Assembly: GCF_011045115.1 (NCBI RefSeq)
Contig: NZ_JAAKZG010000001.1
Coordinates: 1-64,000, forward strand
Source: Mesorhizobium zhangyense
GTDB taxonomy: Bacteria; Pseudomonadota; Alphaproteobacteria; Rhizobiales; Rhizobiaceae
Reading direction: 5' to 3'
Length of the DNA: 64,000 bases
The position numbers and the translations under genes are program-made. The notes under the pieces are model-generated. The model had not been told where the DNA came from and did no database searches. It was given only the letters and a program-made list of their open reading frames with translations. Position 1 is the stretch's first letter. Every line of letters starts with the position of its first letter. Below are positions 50,231 through 59,227 of the stretch, piece after piece.

Positions 50231-51244
50231 ATGGCGAACGGCGAAGTTTTCGGCACGTCGAGCGACGGCAAGCCGGTCCGGCGGTTCTCGATCGCCTCGG
50301 GCGGGCTTACGGCAAATATCATCACCTGGGGTGCTGTCGTTCAGGATCTGCGCCTGGCCGATCACGATGCGCCGCTGGTGCTGGGCTTCGAACGGTTCGA
50401 GGATTATCTCGCATCGCCCGGTTATTTTGGCGCCATAGCCGGACGTCATGCCAACCGCATCCGCGACGGACGCTTCATGCTTGATGGCAAGCGTTTCCAG
50501 ATCGATCAGGACAAGCCCGAGGCGCATGGCCTGCATGGCGGCTCGGAAGGATACTTCACCAGAGTCTGGGATGTGATTGATAATGGCCGGGATTTCGTCA
50601 CGCTCGGCCTGCAAGATCCCGACGGTTCGATGGGCTTTCCCGGCACGCTGGATGCGCGCTGCACCTATCGCATCAAGGGGTCCGGCACGCTTTCGATCGA
50701 ACTCACGGCGGCCAGCGACGAGCCGACGCTCTGCAACCTGGCGCAGCATTCCTATTTCAATCTCGATGATGGCGGCAGCGGCGAGATTCTCGATCATCGG
50801 CTCATGCTAGCGGCCGGCGCTTATCTTCCGGTTGACGAAAAACTCATCCCCACCGGCGTTGTCCAGCCGGTCGAGGGCACGCAGTTCGACTTCCGGCAGG
50901 CCCGCCAGTTGCGAGCCGCGAAGGGTGAGGCGCAGGTCGACTACGACAACAATTTCTGCCTTGCCGCCGCGCGTGGGCCGCTCAAGCAGGCCGCGTGGGT
51001 GCAGGGCGCGGCTTCAGGCGTCGAGATGGAGGTCTGGACGACGGAGCCGGGCATCCAGCTCTATATCGGCCAGTATGTCGCGCCGGAGGCCAAGGGTTTG
51101 GGCGGCCGCCGCTACAAGGCCTATTCCGGCCTCTGCCTCGAGGCGCAGACCTGGCCGGATTCACCCAATCGCCCCTATTTCCCGCAGGCTGTGCTGCGGC
51201 CGGGAGAAACCTATCGGCAGGTGACGGAATATCGGTTCAGGTAG
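50231..51244 (+). CDS. galM: Aldose 1-epimerase
   Basis: 337 residues of the galactose mutarotase fold: ANIITWGAVVQDLRL, AGRHANRIRDGRF, HGLHGGSEGYF, the catalytic His region NLAQHSYFNLDDGG, and a late acid/Tyr region. It interconverts alpha and beta anomers of hexoses. The start at 50231 has GGAGG 4 bp upstream. The 3' end overlaps the convergent AT-rich ORF at 51237 by 8 bp. It stands alone between the gabD terminator and that ORF; sugar kinase kdgK lies further downstream on the opposite strand. Confidence 0.87.
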   Translation: MANGEVFGTSSDGKPVRRFSIASGGLTANIITWGAVVQDLRLADHDAPLVLGFERFEDYLASPGYFGAIAGRHANRIRDGRFMLDGKRFQIDQDKPEAHGLHGGSEGYFTRVWDVIDNGRDFVTLGLQDPDGSMGFPGTLDARCTYRIKGSGTLSIELTAASDEPTLCNLAQHSYFNLDDGGSGEILDHRLMLAAGAYLPVDEKLIPTGVVQPVEGTQFDFRQARQLRAAKGEAQVDYDNNFCLAAARGPLKQAAWVQGAASGVEMEVWTTEPGIQLYIGQYVAPEAKGLGGRRYKAYSGLCLEAQTWPDSPNRPYFPQAVLRPGETYRQVTEYRFR

Positions 51245-51572
51245 TATCAGAACGGTCCACGCCCGTTACATCTTTGATGATTTTACGAACGATCTCATGA
51301 ATATTCGTGACGAAGTTGTCGTAATCTCGTTCGATCGACTCGTTAACACATCTCTCCCGATACATTGCTGCACTGAAAGGAAGAGACCATATTCCGCCGA
51401 TTATTTCTAACTTTTCTATGTCAGTTAAATTTTTGAGCTCTATGTTTTTTAGTTTGGACAAGATAGCGAGTGCCTTGTCTTTTTCGAAGCGCATTTTCCG
51501 GGCTTCGTAAAAGAAGCCTTTTGGAGCAAATTCTTCCGAAATAGCTTCTAGGATAACCTTTGCACTCGTCAT
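51237..51572 (-). CDS. AT-rich orphan protein of unknown function
   Basis: 111 residues starting MTSAKVILEAIS. The region is visibly AT-richer than its neighbours and uses A/T-ending codons (many AAA, TTT, ATA, TCT). Charged and hydrophobic residues alternate: KALAILSKLKNIELKNLTDIEKLEIIGGIW, NFVTNIHEIVRKIIKDV, consistent with a helical protein. There is no signal peptide or membrane span. It follows kdgK by 27 bp on the same strand and overlaps galM by 8 bp. I do not recognise it. Composition suggests recent acquisition; a TTG at 51593 is an alternative start. Confidence 0.6.
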   Translation of the reverse strand: MTSAKVILEAISEEFAPKGFFYEARKMRFEKDKALAILSKLKNIELKNLTDIEKLEIIGGIWSLPFSAAMYRERCVNESIERDYDNFVTNIHEIVRKIIKDVTGVDRSDTT

Positions 51573-51599
51573 CCGTTTTCTCTTGCTACCCAATGAAGG

Positions 51600-52517
51600 T
51601 CACCGGTCGAACGCCAGTTTCAGGATGTCGAAGGGCGCCAGCGCGCCGCGCACCTGCACGACCGCTCCAGCCACGCGATGGGCGCGCTTCACGGCGTCTG
51701 TCGGCGCAATGCCGAGCAGGCGGGCCGACAGGTAGGCGCCGTTGAAGCTGTCGCCCGCACCGGTCGTGTCGACCGGCAGGACGGAGACCGCGGGGACCGA
51801 GACGGTGTTCTCGTAATGCGAGATGAGGGCGTCGTGCTCGCCGTTCTTGACGACGATCTCCGCGACGCCGGCCTTCTCTAGCCGCGCGATAGTGACTTCG
51901 GGCGAAGCATCCCCGTAAAGTTCCTGCTCGTCGGGAAAGGTCGGCAGGGCGATGTCCGTCACTTTCAATGCTTCGCCGATCGCTTCGCGGGCGGTGGCAA
52001 CGTCCGGCCAGAGGCGTGCGCGATAGTTTGGATCGAAGGCGATATGGCAGCCATGCGCCCGCGCCGTCGCGATGGCCTGCAGCAGCGTGCGCCTGGCTGC
52101 CGGTTCCAGAATTGCCAAAGTGATTCCGGAAAAGTAGACAAGTGACCGATTTTCAAGGCTTTTTGCCAATGCGGCGGCATTGCTGGCGAGCTGGCGCGCG
52201 GCGGCGTCACCCCGCCAATAGGTGAAGGATCGCTCCGCTCCCGTCAGCTTGATCGCATAGAGGCCGGGGCGTGCGCCGGGAATGACAGGGCTCGAAGCGA
52301 TGCCGATATCGTGCTCGCGGAAGAAGGCGATCTGGTCGGCCGAAAACGGGTCGTCGCCGAAGGCCGAGACGAAGTCGACATGATGGCCGGGGCTCAGCGC
52401 GCGCATCGCCCACAGTGTGTTGAACGTGTCGCCGGCAAACCCCATGCGCCATACCTGCGAGCTTTGCCCCGACAGTTCGATCATGCATTCGCCGATCGCC
52501 GCAATGCCGTTTGTCAT
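51600..52517 (-). CDS. kdgK: 2-keto-3-deoxygluconate kinase (PfkB family)
   Basis: 305 residues of the ribokinase/PfkB family: AIGECMIELSG, FAGDTFNTLWAMRAL (substrate-binding N-terminus typical of KdgK), AFDPNYRARLWPDV and the catalytic/anion-hole DTTGAGDSFNGAYL. KdgK phosphorylates 2-keto-3-deoxygluconate to KDPG, feeding the Entner-Doudoroff pathway. The start at 52517 is divergent from the FixH-like gene. A neighbouring aldose 1-epimerase also fits sugar catabolism, but the genes are not in one operon. Confidence 0.85.
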   Translation of the reverse strand: MTNGIAAIGECMIELSGQSSQVWRMGFAGDTFNTLWAMRALSPGHHVDFVSAFGDDPFSADQIAFFREHDIGIASSPVIPGARPGLYAIKLTGAERSFTYWRGDAAARQLASNAAALAKSLENRSLVYFSGITLAILEPAARRTLLQAIATARAHGCHIAFDPNYRARLWPDVATAREAIGEALKVTDIALPTFPDEQELYGDASPEVTIARLEKAGVAEIVVKNGEHDALISHYENTVSVPAVSVLPVDTTGAGDSFNGAYLSARLLGIAPTDAVKRAHRVAGAVVQVRGALAPFDILKLAFDR

Positions 52518-52669
52518 CCCTATCTCCTCTCGCCGTACTGATGTTTTTAGCGCCTCAGCGGCGTACTGGCTACCTGTCTGATATGGAAGGATATTTGCCT
52601 GCTTTTCGTTGGTGTCTTCACAGACTAACGTGCCGCTTGCGCAAACGGGATTCGGCGAGGAGTGCGAAA

Positions 52670-53107
52670 ATGATTTCCAACTGGCGTTATCTCGTCGCGA
52701 TCATCGGCATTGCTGCCATCGCTGCCATCGCTTTCTCCAAGATGCACATGGCGCCGCCGCCGTCCGAACTCGACCTTGCACGCTCCAAACCGAGCGAAAA
52801 GGGTATTTATGCCGTCTCGATTGACCCGGAGGCGGGGGAGGTGAAGCAGGGCGAGCTTCACAACTGGATCGTTGCGTTGAAAACGCCGGACGGGAAGGCC
52901 GTCGACGGTGCGAAGATCGCGGTCGATGGCGGCATGCCGCAGCATGGTCACGGCCTGCCGACGGCGCCGCAAATGACCGGCGAGCTTGGTGAGGGCCGCT
53001 ACCGCATCGAAGGCGTGAAATTCAACATGGGCGGCTGGTGGGAGCTGAAATTCGCCATTTCCGCGCCGCAGGGCGACGATAATGTGGTGTTCAATCTGGT
53101 GCTGTAG
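52670..53107 (+). CDS. FixH/YtkA-like membrane-anchored protein
   Basis: 145 residues. A single N-terminal helix (YLVAIIGIAAIAAIAF) anchors an exported immunoglobulin-like domain of the FixH/YtkA kind: GELHNWIVALKTPDGKAVDGA, GGMPQHGHGLPTAP (a His-rich possible copper site), GEGRYRIEGVKFNMGGWWELKF. The ATG at 52670 has GAGGAG 7 bp upstream. It is 2 bp ahead of a MauG-like di-haem enzyme, so the pair is co-expressed. FixH proper aids cbb3 oxidase assembly, but no fix genes are here; a role as partner or substrate of the MauG-like enzyme is possible. Confidence 0.78.
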   Translation: MISNWRYLVAIIGIAAIAAIAFSKMHMAPPPSELDLARSKPSEKGIYAVSIDPEAGEVKQGELHNWIVALKTPDGKAVDGAKIAVDGGMPQHGHGLPTAPQMTGELGEGRYRIEGVKFNMGGWWELKFAISAPQGDDNVVFNLVL

Positions 53108-53109
53108 AA

Positions 53110-54318
53110 ATGCGCCGTCTCCTTTCGTCAGTTTCCATCGCCGTGATTGTCGCAGCTGGGTTGCTGACAGCGTGCAAGCCGCCGGAGCTGACCGAGGCGG
53201 AGAAGAAGACGGTCGCCTCGTTGTCGCTTTCGGCCCTGCCGCCGCTACCCCCTGATCCGACCAATAAATATGCCGATCTGCCGGCTGCCGCAGCCTTCGG
53301 CGCGACGCTGTTCTTCGAGCAGAGGATGAGCATCGATGGCGTGGTGTCATGCGCCACCTGCCATCAGCTCGACCGGCAGTTCCAGGACGACCTGCCGCTG
53401 GCCAAGGCCATCGGCACCACCGACCGCCGCACAATGCCGCTAGCCGATGTTGCACGCAGCCCGTTCCTGTTCTGGGACGGCCGCCGCGACAGCCTGTGGG
53501 CGCAGGCGCTGACGCCGCTGGAGGAGCCCCGCGAGCACGGCGGCAACCGCACCTTCTCTGCGCATTTCATCAAGGCTCATCTCGCCGACCGCTACGAGCG
53601 GATTTTCGGACCGTTGCCCGATCTTTCCGCCTTGCCGGCAAATGCCGGGCCGCTCGGCAACGATGCCGAAAAGGCTGCCTGGGCTGAAATGAGCGAGGAC
53701 CAGCGGCAGGCGGTCAACCGCGTATTCTCCAATCTCGGCAAGGCGATCGCCGCCTTCGAGCGCTCGATCGTTCATGAAAAAACGCGCTTCGACCGCTTTG
53801 CCGATGCCGTTACCGTAGGCAAAACGCCGGAGGGCGATGCGGCACTTTCCGACGAGGAAATCTATGGCTTGCGGCTTTTCACCGGCAAGGCGAACTGCAT
53901 CGAGTGCCACAACGGCCCGCGCTTCACCGACGATCATTTCCACAATACCGGCATTCCCGCCGTCGCCGGCCTGCCGGAGGATCTCGGTCGCGAGACGGCG
54001 GTGAAGCAGGTCCAGAGCGACCCGTTCAACTGCCTCGGTGCCTTCAGCGATGCCAGGCCAGAAGCCTGCGGCGAGCTTCGCTTCATGGTGACCTCCGGCC
54101 CGCAACTCACGCGCGCCTACAAGACGCCATCCCTGCGCGGCGCAGCCGGCAGGCCGCCCTATATGCATGCCGGCCAGATCAAGCGGCTCGAGGATGTCAT
54201 CGACCACTATGTCCGCGCGCCGGCAAGCCCGAGCGGAAAATCGGAAGTCGTGCCGCTGTCGATCTCGGAGCGCGAGCGAGCTGCGTTGGTGGCGTTCCTG
54301 AAGACGATCTCCGACTAA
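53110..54318 (+). CDS. MauG-like di-haem cytochrome c lipoprotein
   Basis: 402 residues. A lipoprotein signal ends at LLTAC22. Two haem motifs follow: CATCH (Cys81-His85) and CIECH (Cys263-His267). The family segments FLFWDGRRDSLWAQALTPLE and TPSLRGAAGRPPYMHAGQI are present. It belongs to the cytochrome c peroxidase/MauG group, which reduce H2O2 or perform post-translational oxidation of a partner protein. It starts 2 bp after the FixH-like gene and overlaps the convergent putR stop by 4 bp. Functionally it resembles a MauG/MbnH-type pair with the upstream protein, but this is inference. Confidence 0.88.
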   Translation: MRRLLSSVSIAVIVAAGLLTACKPPELTEAEKKTVASLSLSALPPLPPDPTNKYADLPAAAAFGATLFFEQRMSIDGVVSCATCHQLDRQFQDDLPLAKAIGTTDRRTMPLADVARSPFLFWDGRRDSLWAQALTPLEEPREHGGNRTFSAHFIKAHLADRYERIFGPLPDLSALPANAGPLGNDAEKAAWAEMSEDQRQAVNRVFSNLGKAIAAFERSIVHEKTRFDRFADAVTVGKTPEGDAALSDEEIYGLRLFTGKANCIECHNGPRFTDDHFHNTGIPAVAGLPEDLGRETAVKQVQSDPFNCLGAFSDARPEACGELRFMVTSGPQLTRAYKTPSLRGAAGRPPYMHAGQIKRLEDVIDHYVRAPASPSGKSEVVPLSISERERAALVAFLKTISD

Positions 54319-54767
54319 CGATCCTTCACCGTCTCCATGGCCACGAAGGTCGATGTCTGCGCGACGTGGGGCAAGGCCGAAATGCGCTCGCCCAGCACGC
54401 GGCGATAGGCGGCGATGTCGGTGGTGCGGACTTTCAGCAGGTAGTCGAAACTTGCCGCCATCATGTGGCATTGCTCGATCTCGCGCACGGCTTGCACCGA
54501 ACGGTTGAAGGCATCGAGTGCTGCAGAGCGCGTGTCCGACAATTTTACCTGCACGAAGGCGACATGGCCTTCGCCCATGCGTTCGCGGTCGATCACCGCC
54601 GAATAGCCGCGGATGAAGCCGTCCTGCTCCAGCCGCCGCACGCGTGCCTGCACCGGCGTTTTCGAGAGGCCGACCTGCGCGGCAAGTTCGGCCATGGAAA
54701 GCCGGCCGTCGCGCGAAAGTGCTGCCAGGATGTTGCGGTCGATGCGGTCCAGTTGGTCTTTTGACAT
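54315..54767 (-). CDS. putR: Lrp/AsnC-family regulator, probable proline-responsive PutR
   Basis: 150 residues of the Lrp/AsnC family. An N-terminal winged helix (LDRIDRNILAALSRDGRLSMAELAAQVGLSKTPVQARVRRLEQDGFI) is followed by a C-terminal RAM effector domain (GHVAFVQVKLSD...AVREIEQCHMMAASFDYLLKVRT). Divergent from putA, with 146 bp between them, it matches the arrangement of alphaproteobacterial PutR, which activates putA in the presence of proline. The gap contains A/T-rich stretches but I did not isolate a defined operator. Confidence 0.88.
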   Translation of the reverse strand: MSKDQLDRIDRNILAALSRDGRLSMAELAAQVGLSKTPVQARVRRLEQDGFIRGYSAVIDRERMGEGHVAFVQVKLSDTRSAALDAFNRSVQAVREIEQCHMMAASFDYLLKVRTTDIAAYRRVLGERISALPHVAQTSTFVAMETVKDR

Positions 54768-54913
54768 TCGAAATGAAGTCCAGAGATGTAGGAAACTGAC
54801 TAATCTATAGTCTATTTAGGCTTTCTAGCGCAATATTTTGGACCGATTGAAAAACGGGGTTATGATAGATCTCGAAGCCGTCTCCAAACCGTTTCAGCGC
54901 CAGCAGGATGTCC
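54768..54913. promoter_or_regulatory. putR-putA divergent control region
   Basis: 146 bp, markedly A/T-rich in the middle (CTATAGTCTATTTAGG; GCGCAATATTTTGGACC). It is the expected binding region for PutR. No single symmetrical operator or confident -35/-10 is assigned. Confidence 0.5.
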
Positions 54914-57900
54914 ATGACCGCTCCATTGCTCGACACCATTCGTACCCAGATACGCGCCAACTATCTGCCCGACGAAGACGAGGCTCTGGCCCGGCTTGTC
55001 GAGACGGCGAGGCTGAGCAAGACCGAGCGCAAAGCGATCACGGCGCGGGCGGTGCAACTGGTCAAGGCGGTGCGCGGCTCCACCGATCCGCGGCTGATGG
55101 AAGTGTTTCTGTCCGCTTACGGCCTCTCCACCAAGGAAGGCGTGGCGCTGATGTGCCTGGCCGAGGCGCTGCTGCGCGTGCCGGACACGCAGACCATGGA
55201 CGACCTGATCCAGGACAAGATCGCCCCGCATGACTGGTCGGCGCATTCCGGCGGGTCGAGCTCGATCTTCGTCAACGCCTCGACATGGGCGCTGATGCTG
55301 ACCGGCCGGGTGCTGGACGAGGGCGAGGACGGCATTGCCGGCACGCTGCACAACATGGTGCGCCGGCTTGGCGAGCCGGTCATCCGCAAGGCTGTGGCGG
55401 CTGCGATGCGCGAAATGGGCGAACAGTTCGTGCTTGGCCGCACCATCGCCGAGGCCGTCAAGCGCGGCCGCTCGATGACTGCCAAGGGCTATCTCTATTC
55501 CTACGACATGCTGGGCGAAGCGGCCCGCACGGAAGCTGACGCTCTGCGCTATCACCGCGCCTATGCCGATGCGATCTCGTCGCTCAACAGCGGCTCGAAC
55601 AGCCCGGATATCCGCACCAATCCGGGTATTTCGGTAAAGCTTTCCGCGCTTCACCCGCGCTACGAGGTGGCGCAGAAGGAAACCATGCTGCCGGTCATGG
55701 CCAAGCGCCTGCTGTCGCTGGCGGTCGCCGCGCGTCACGCCCGCATGGGGCTCAACATCGACGCTGAAGAGGCCGACCGGCTCGACCTGTCGCTGGACCT
55801 CATCGAGCGGGTTCTGGCCGATCCGGAGCTGGAAGACTGGGACGGTTTCGGCGTCGTCGTGCAGGCCTATGGCCCACGCTGCGCCTTCGTCATCGACTGG
55901 CTGCATGCGCTGGCCAAGCGGCTCGACCGCCGCATCATGGTGCGGCTGGTCAAGGGTGCTTACTGGGACACCGAGATCAAGCGCGCGCAGACACTCGGCC
56001 TCGATGGCTATCCGGTGTTCACGCGCAAGGTCAATACCGACGTTTCCTACATCGCCTGCGCCAAGAAGCTGCTGTCGATGACTGACCGCATCTACCCGCA
56101 ATTCGCCACCCACAATGCGCATACGGTTGCGGCGATCCTGGCGATGGCGCCCGACCGCGATTGTTTCGAGTTCCAGCGCCTGCACGGCATGGGCGAATCC
56201 CTGCACGAGACGGTGCGCAAGACCGAGGGCACGCGCTGCCGCATCTATGCACCGGTTGGCGCGCATTCCGATCTGCTCGCCTATCTGGTGCGCCGCCTGC
56301 TCGAAAACGGCGCCAACTCCTCCTTCGTGCACCAGTTGACGGACGAGGACGTGAAGCCGGAAGACATCGCCCGCGATCCGATTGAGGCGGCTGAAACGCA
56401 AGGGTCGGCCGCCAACCCGGCAATCGCGCGGCCATTGGCAATCTTTGGGGCAGGGCGACTCAACGCCAAGGGTTTTGATATTACCGACCCGGTGACGCTG
56501 GCCGCCATCGACAAGGCCAGGCTGGACTTCGCCACGCCTGAGCGCTGGGCAGCAAAGCCCGTCACGCGCGCTGCCGGCTATGGCAGCCAGCGCAAACTCG
56601 TCAATCCGGCCAAGCCCGACGACATTGTCGGCACGGTTCATGAAGCCGCCGCCAAGCAGGTGTCGACCGCCGTGCGCATCGCGGTCGAGGCACAGCCGGC
56701 CTGGGCCAAGCGCCCCGTTGCCGAGCGCGCCGCGATCCTGCGTCGCGCCGCCGAGCTCTATGAGACCAATGCGGTGGAGTTTTTCGCGCTGGCGACGCGT
56801 GAGGCCGGCAAGTCGCTGGCCGATGGCGTGGCGGAAGTGCGCGAGGCAGTCGACTTCCTGCGCTATTACGCCGCCGAGGCCGAAAAGGCCGAGGCCGGCA
56901 CTGTCGCGCGTGGCGTTATCGCCTGCATCTCGCCATGGAATTTCCCGCTGGCGATTTTCACCGGCCAGATTGCGGCGGCCCTCGTTACCGGCAACTGCGT
57001 GGTTGCCAAGCCGGCCGAGCAAACGCCGCTGATCGCAGCGCGCGCGGTCGAACTGCTGCGCAAGGCCGGCATTCCCGAGGATGTCATCCAGCTTCTGCCG
57101 GGCGACGGCCCGTCGGTCGGCGCGCCGCTGACCGCCGATCCGCGCATCGCCGGCGTCTGCTTCACCGGCTCGACCGAGGTCGCCAAGCTGATCGAAAAGC
57201 AACTGGCCGAGACCGCGGCACCCGACGCCATGCTGCTTGCCGAAACCGGCGGCATGAATGCGATGATCGTAGATTCCACCGCTTTGCCGGAGCAGGCAGT
57301 GCGCGACATCGTTGCCTCGGCCTTCCAGAGCGCCGGCCAGCGCTGCTCGGCGCTGCGCATTCTCTATGTCCAGAAGGACGTCGAGAAGAAGATGCTGGAA
57401 ATGCTGGAAGGCGCGATGAAGGCGCTGAGCGTCGGCGATCCGTGGTCGATCTCGACCGATGTCGGGCCGGTCATCGATGAGGAGGCGCAGAATTCCATCC
57501 GCGATTATTGCGGCAAGATGGAAGGCAAGGGCCGCCTGATCGCCAAGCTCGATGCGCCGGCAGGTGGCCGTTTCGTTGCGCCACACGTCTTCCGCGTAAA
57601 AGGCATCGAGGAGATGGAGCGCGAGATTTTCGGGCCGGTGCTGCATGTTGCGACATTCGACGCCGATGATCTCGATAAGGTCATTTCCGCCATCAATGCA
57701 AAGGGTTACGGGCTTACCTTCGGCCTGCACACGCGCATCGAAGGGCGCGTGCAGCACCTTGTCGATCGCATTCATGCCGGCAATATCTATGTCAACCGCA
57801 ACCAGATCGGCGCGGTCGTCGGCTCGCAGCCTTTCGGCGGCGAGGGGCTTTCGGGCACCGGCCCCAAGGCCGGTGGGCCGCATTATCTGCGCCGCTTCCG

Positions 57901-58531
57901 CAAGGCGGAAAGCGCATCTGCTATGGAGGCCGAGGGCCAGCCGCTTCCGGCCGTGGAGCTTGCCGAGCAGTTTCCCGATGCAACGCTCAGTGGCTGGAAT
58001 GTCGCCGCCGACCGCATCATGGTTCTGCGGAAGCACCTGCGCGGCAAGGGTTCGGCCGGCATTGCGGCAGCTGCGGCGGTCGACTACGGCCAGATCGATC
58101 TGCCGGGTCCGACCGGCGAGGCCAATACGCTGGCGCTGAACCCGCGTGGTCGCGTGCTTTGCCTTGGCCCGGATGGTGAGGCGCTTCTTGCGCAGGCCAT
58201 CCAGGCGCTTGCCGCCGGCAATGCCGTGCTGGCCGTTGCGACGTGCGCTTCGGCTGCCGTCAATGCGCTCACCGGCAAGGGCCTGCCGATCGTGGCAATC
58301 GATGGCGTGGCGTCTGCGGCTTCCTTAAAATCGCTCGGCATCGATGTCGTCGCCTTTGCCGGTTCGCCGGTGCGGGCCAAGGAAATCCGGCAGGCGCTGG
58401 CGGCACGAAAAGGGCCGATCGTGCCCTTGATCAGCGAAGTGCTTTATCCCGCAGCCTACGCGCATGAGCGCGCCGTCTGCGTCGACACGACTGCTGCCGG
58501 CGGCAATGCGAGCCTGCTGGCGGGGGCATGA
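54914..58531 (+). CDS. putA: Bifunctional proline dehydrogenase/P5C dehydrogenase PutA
   Basis: 1205 residues. After an N-terminal helical arm comes a FAD-binding proline dehydrogenase barrel (about 120-460: VSLSALHPRYEVAQ-type YSYDMLGEAARTEADA, MVRLVKGAYWDTEIKRAQ, ATHNAHTVAAIL). It is followed by an ALDH-type P5C dehydrogenase (about 530-1000: ISPWNFPLAIFTGQ, CFTGSTEVAKLI, LAETGGMNAMIVDST, catalytic Cys811 in AGQRCSALR) and a C-terminal domain. It lacks the ribbon-helix-helix of E. coli PutA, consistent with regulation by separate PutR. Oxidises proline to glutamate. The ATG at 54914 has AGGA 5 bp upstream. Confidence 0.95.
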   Translation: MTAPLLDTIRTQIRANYLPDEDEALARLVETARLSKTERKAITARAVQLVKAVRGSTDPRLMEVFLSAYGLSTKEGVALMCLAEALLRVPDTQTMDDLIQDKIAPHDWSAHSGGSSSIFVNASTWALMLTGRVLDEGEDGIAGTLHNMVRRLGEPVIRKAVAAAMREMGEQFVLGRTIAEAVKRGRSMTAKGYLYSYDMLGEAARTEADALRYHRAYADAISSLNSGSNSPDIRTNPGISVKLSALHPRYEVAQKETMLPVMAKRLLSLAVAARHARMGLNIDAEEADRLDLSLDLIERVLADPELEDWDGFGVVVQAYGPRCAFVIDWLHALAKRLDRRIMVRLVKGAYWDTEIKRAQTLGLDGYPVFTRKVNTDVSYIACAKKLLSMTDRIYPQFATHNAHTVAAILAMAPDRDCFEFQRLHGMGESLHETVRKTEGTRCRIYAPVGAHSDLLAYLVRRLLENGANSSFVHQLTDEDVKPEDIARDPIEAAETQGSAANPAIARPLAIFGAGRLNAKGFDITDPVTLAAIDKARLDFATPERWAAKPVTRAAGYGSQRKLVNPAKPDDIVGTVHEAAAKQVSTAVRIAVEAQPAWAKRPVAERAAILRRAAELYETNAVEFFALATREAGKSLADGVAEVREAVDFLRYYAAEAEKAEAGTVARGVIACISPWNFPLAIFTGQIAAALVTGNCVVAKPAEQTPLIAARAVELLRKAGIPEDVIQLLPGDGPSVGAPLTADPRIAGVCFTGSTEVAKLIEKQLAETAAPDAMLLAETGGMNAMIVDSTALPEQAVRDIVASAFQSAGQRCSALRILYVQKDVEKKMLEMLEGAMKALSVGDPWSISTDVGPVIDEEAQNSIRDYCGKMEGKGRLIAKLDAPAGGRFVAPHVFRVKGIEEMEREIFGPVLHVATFDADDLDKVISAINAKGYGLTFGLHTRIEGRVQHLVDRIHAGNIYVNRNQIGAVVGSQPFGGEGLSGTGPKAGGPHYLRRFRKAESASAMEAEGQPLPAVELAEQFPDATLSGWNVAADRIMVLRKHLRGKGSAGIAAAAAVDYGQIDLPGPTGEANTLALNPRGRVLCLGPDGEALLAQAIQALAAGNAVLAVATCASAAVNALTGKGLPIVAIDGVASAASLKSLGIDVVAFAGSPVRAKEIRQALAARKGPIVPLISEVLYPAAYAHERAVCVDTTAAGGNASLLAGA

Positions 58532-58900
58532 TTACACTTCTTCCGGCGCGCAGCCAAACCGCAGCAGATTGCCATGCGGGTCGTGGACATAGAATTCCTT
58601 CATGTTCCACGGCCTGACGGTGAATGGGCTCAGTTTCTCCACGCCGCGCGCTGAAAACTCGGCGTGCAACGCCGGCACCTCGCCGCCGCGAATGTAGCAG
58701 GAGGAAACCTCGGGCAGGGCGCGGTCGGCGGTGTACCAGAAATGGATTTCCATCTCGCCGCGCCGGACGATCAGATAGTCGTCCATCTCCGGCTGGATGA
58801 CCTCGAATCCAAGCTGGTCGCGATAGAAATCGCGGCTCGCCTTGATGTCGGGTGAGGGCAGGACGGGGATCGTGCGTGCGAAATCGATGGCTTCTGCCAT
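58532..58900 (-). CDS. VOC-family protein in the haem locus
   Basis: 122 residues with a VOC (bleomycin-resistance/glyoxalase) fold: RTIPVLPSPDIKASRDFYRDQLGFEVI, DYLIVRRGEMEIHFWYTADRA and C-terminal YVHDPHGNLLRFG. The ATG at 58900 starts 1 bp after the hmuQ stop, so translation is coupled to the haem-degrading enzyme; this placement is the only clue. It may bind or convert a haem breakdown product, but no haem-specific motif is visible. Its stop abuts the convergent putA stop. Confidence 0.8.
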   Translation of the reverse strand: MAEAIDFARTIPVLPSPDIKASRDFYRDQLGFEVIQPEMDDYLIVRRGEMEIHFWYTADRALPEVSSCYIRGGEVPALHAEFSARGVEKLSPFTVRPWNMKEFYVHDPHGNLLRFGCAPEEV

Positions 58901-58901
58901 T

Positions 58902-59216
58902 TCATGCGCCTTCGACGACCGAGAATCCCTCGAACTGAGGATGGCCGATATAGGCGGGTTTGGTCGCACCGGCGTTCTTGTGGGCGGCGCGGAAGTTTTC
59001 CGACTTCGTCCAGGCGACAAAATCCTCGTAGCTTGCCCAGACCGTATGCGAGGCAAACAGGGTATAGCCTTCAGCCTCGTTCAAAGACCCGCGCAGGAGA
59101 TGAAACTCCTTGAACCCGGTCATTTCCGAAAGCTTCGAATCCCGGCCTTTCCAGACATTCTCGAAAGCCTCTTCCGAGCCTGCCTGCACCTTGAAGCGGT
59201 TCATTGCGATATACAT
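58902..59216 (-). CDS. hmuQ: IsdG/HmuQ-type haem-degrading monooxygenase
   Basis: 104 residues of the antibiotic-biosynthesis-monooxygenase dimeric alpha-beta fold. The IsdG-type catalytic triad appears as Asn6 (MYIAMNRFKVQAG), Trp69 (EDFVAWTKSENF) and His79 (FRAAHKN); the Trp-to-His spacing of 10 matches what I recall for IsdG. HmuQ-type enzymes open the haem ring to release iron in rhizobia and Brucella. The haem receptor, transport and HmuS genes nearby support this. It is followed by a VOC gene and preceded by a small unknown gene 11 bp away. Confidence 0.85.
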   Translation of the reverse strand: MYIAMNRFKVQAGSEEAFENVWKGRDSKLSEMTGFKEFHLLRGSLNEAEGYTLFASHTVWASYEDFVAWTKSENFRAAHKNAGATKPAYIGHPQFEGFSVVEGA

Positions 59217-59227
59217 TTTCGTCTCCT

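Noticed and set aside
54860-58036. A 1058-codon open frame on the minus strand opposite putA
   Set aside because: Its translation is a low-complexity shadow of putA (His/Arg/Gly-rich, no domains). The plus strand has full PutA motifs, so the antisense frame is an artefact of high GC.
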